A DNA stretch of 48,693 nt from Xanthomonas dyei. Lineage in GTDB: Bacteria; Pseudomonadota; Gammaproteobacteria; Xanthomonadales; Xanthomonadaceae. The notes under the pieces were generated by a model. It made no database searches, was not told the origin of the DNA, and worked only from the letters and a program-made list of their open reading frames with translations. Of this stretch, positions 47,644 to 48,693 are shown piece by piece (the first letter of the stretch is position 1; every line of letters starts with the position of its first letter). The DNA lies in NCBI RefSeq assembly GCF_002939865.1, contig NZ_MDEE01000015.1, forward strand, positions 64,067 to 112,759, read 5' to 3'. The position numbers and the translations under genes are program-made.

Positions 47644-48579
47644 ATGAAGCATCCAGACGCATTGCGCATTGCCCTTGTCGGGATCGGCAAGATCGCCCGC
47701 GACCAGCACGTGCCGACCATCGCCGCGCGCCCGGACGTGCAGCTGGTGGCCACGGTGAGCCGGCATGGCACGGTCGATGGCGTCCCGGCGTATCACACCC
47801 TGGATGAAGCGTTCGCCGCGCATCCGGAGCTTGAAGCCGTCGCCCTGTGCACGCCACCGGTGGGGCGGCATGCATTGGCGCAGGCAGCGTTGAGCGCTGG
47901 CCGGCATGTGTTTCTGGAAAAGCCGCCGGCCGCCACGCTTGCCGAGATCGACGACCTGCGCAAGGTGGCGCAGCAGGCGCAGCGCAGCCTGTTCACCAGT
48001 TGGCATTCGCGTTGCGCGGCCGGCGTGGAGCCTGCGCGCGCGTGGTTGGCCGACAAGCAGATCGTGCGTGCCCACATCACCTGGAAGGAAGACATCCGCC
48101 ACTGGCATCCGGGTCAGGACTGGATTCTCGAACCCGGCGGCATGGGCGTGTTCGATCCCGGCATCAATGCGTTGTCCATCGTCACTCACCTGTTGCCGCG
48201 CAGCTTCGCATTGCGCGAGGCCGAGCTGCACACACCGCAAAACCGTCAGGCGCCGCTGTATGCCAGGCTCGCGTTTGTCGATACCACCGGCGTGCCGGTG
48301 ACGGCGGAATTCGACTTCCTGCAGACCGGCCACCAACGCTGGGATATCGAAGTGGAAACCACCCAGGGCGTACTGATGCTCAGCGAAGGCGGTGCCAAAC
48401 TGCACATCGACGGGCAGGCGCAGGTCGTGCCCGCATCGAGCGAATACGATGGCCTGTATCGGCGGTTTGTGCAGTTGGTGCGTGCCGGCGAATCGGAGGT
48501 GGATGTCGCTCCGTTCGTGCATGTGGCCGATGCGTTTTTGCTCGGGGCACGCACGGTCACCGCGCCGTTTGCCTGGTAA
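47644..48579 (+). CDS. Gfo/Idh/MocA sugar dehydrogenase, galactose/arabinose 1-dehydrogenase-like
   Basis: The product is 311 aa from ATG 47644. The N-terminal Rossmann domain begins LRIALVGIGKIARDQHVP; the catalytic Lys lies in HVFLEKPPAATLAEI. SWHSRCAAGVEPAR, ITWKEDIRHWHPGQDWI and EPGGMGVFDPGINALSIVTH resemble, from memory, the NAD(P)-dependent L-arabinose 1-dehydrogenase of Azospirillum and D-galactose 1-dehydrogenase of Pseudomonas. It would oxidise the sugar to its lactone. No lactonase or dehydratase genes lie beside it. An IS begins 28 bp downstream. Confidence 0.88.
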   Translation: MKHPDALRIALVGIGKIARDQHVPTIAARPDVQLVATVSRHGTVDGVPAYHTLDEAFAAHPELEAVALCTPPVGRHALAQAALSAGRHVFLEKPPAATLAEIDDLRKVAQQAQRSLFTSWHSRCAAGVEPARAWLADKQIVRAHITWKEDIRHWHPGQDWILEPGGMGVFDPGINALSIVTHLLPRSFALREAELHTPQNRQAPLYARLAFVDTTGVPVTAEFDFLQTGHQRWDIEVETTQGVLMLSEGGAKLHIDGQAQVVPASSEYDGLYRRFVQLVRAGESEVDVAPFVHVADAFLLGARTVTAPFAW

Positions 48580-48603
48580 TCGATCGCGCTATCGCGGCGA
48601 ACC

Positions 48604-48693
48604 TAAGGAACCTCTGAACAAAGCACGGCAGATGCGCGACACTACCCGCCTCGTGTTGAGGAATCATCCATGCAACTGACGTTCGGCGACGCT
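48604..48693 (+). mobile_element. Left end of an IS5-family insertion sequence (runs off the window)
   Basis: CTAA at 48604-48607 fits the 4-bp target duplication of IS5-type elements. GGAACCTCTGAACAAAGC from 48608 has the look of the terminal inverted repeat of Xanthomonas IS5-group elements. A transposase start follows at 48670. The right end is outside the window. Confidence 0.75.
48670..48693 (+). CDS. IS5-family transposase, first codons only
   Basis: ATG 48670 begins MQLTFGDA, the N-terminus I recall for transposases of the IS5 group common in Xanthomonas. Only eight codons are in the window. The lack of a strong ribosome-binding site is usual for transposases. Confidence 0.7.

Overview
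The window is high-GC gammaproteobacterial chromosome and is most likely Xanthomonas. The evidence is the gene content and order (kdpFABCDE, a dcw cell-division/cell-wall cluster that lacks murD, then lpxC-dciA-M23 peptidase-secA), the protein sequences, the abundance of short intergenic repeats, and an IS5-family insertion sequence starting at the right edge.

Layout. 126-1706 is a secreted alpha/beta hydrolase. 1707-2861 is a gene-free stretch holding three palindromic repeats and a candidate KdpE operator. 2862-10920 is the complete potassium operon kdpF-A-B-C-D-E. 10934-14987 is a leftward block: FAD-linked oxidase, YdjM-like membrane protein, yraN and lpoA. 15069-15890 is rsmI and 16032-16386 is the RNase P RNA. 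16468-16900 is a 158-bp tandem repeat that runs into the 3' end of a leftward ccdAB toxin-antitoxin pair (16901-17466). An NRDE-family gene follows (17517-18284). 18421-35371 is the dcw cluster: a DnaA box, a promoter, an array of candidate MraZ boxes, then mraZ-rsmH-ftsL-ftsI-murE-murF-mraY-ftsW-murG-murC-ddl-ftsQ-ftsA-ftsZ. lpxC, dciA (leftward), an M23 peptidase and secA follow to 41134. 41135-48693 is less conserved: a VOC protein, a MutT-ThiE fusion, metF, a DUF4124-like protein, a quinone oxidoreductase, a sugar dehydrogenase, three decayed genes and the left end of an IS.

The most striking structure is a family of inverted repeats whose arms are tandem 7-bp units of the form GGGANYS, for example GGGAATC, GGGAATG, GGGACCG, GGGACCC and GGGATTG. 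Nine copies lie in the window, six of them inside the densely coupled dcw operon. The arms contain no stop codon in any frame on either strand. The copies extend RsmH, MurG and FtsQ at the C-terminus and Ddl at the N-terminus, interrupt MurF in frame, and form a short bridging ORF between ddl and ftsQ. A different duplication forms a similar bridging ORF between ftsL and ftsI. Both bridging ORFs begin and end on ATGA overlaps, so stop-start coupling along the operon survives each insertion.

Genes that work together: KdpFABC is the ATP-driven K+ pump and KdpDE its sensor and regulator. MurC, MurE, MurF, MraY, MurG and Ddl make and flip lipid-linked peptidoglycan precursor. FtsL, FtsI, FtsW, FtsQ, FtsA and FtsZ form the divisome. 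LpxC commits to lipid A synthesis, LpoA activates a penicillin-binding protein, and SecA powers protein export.
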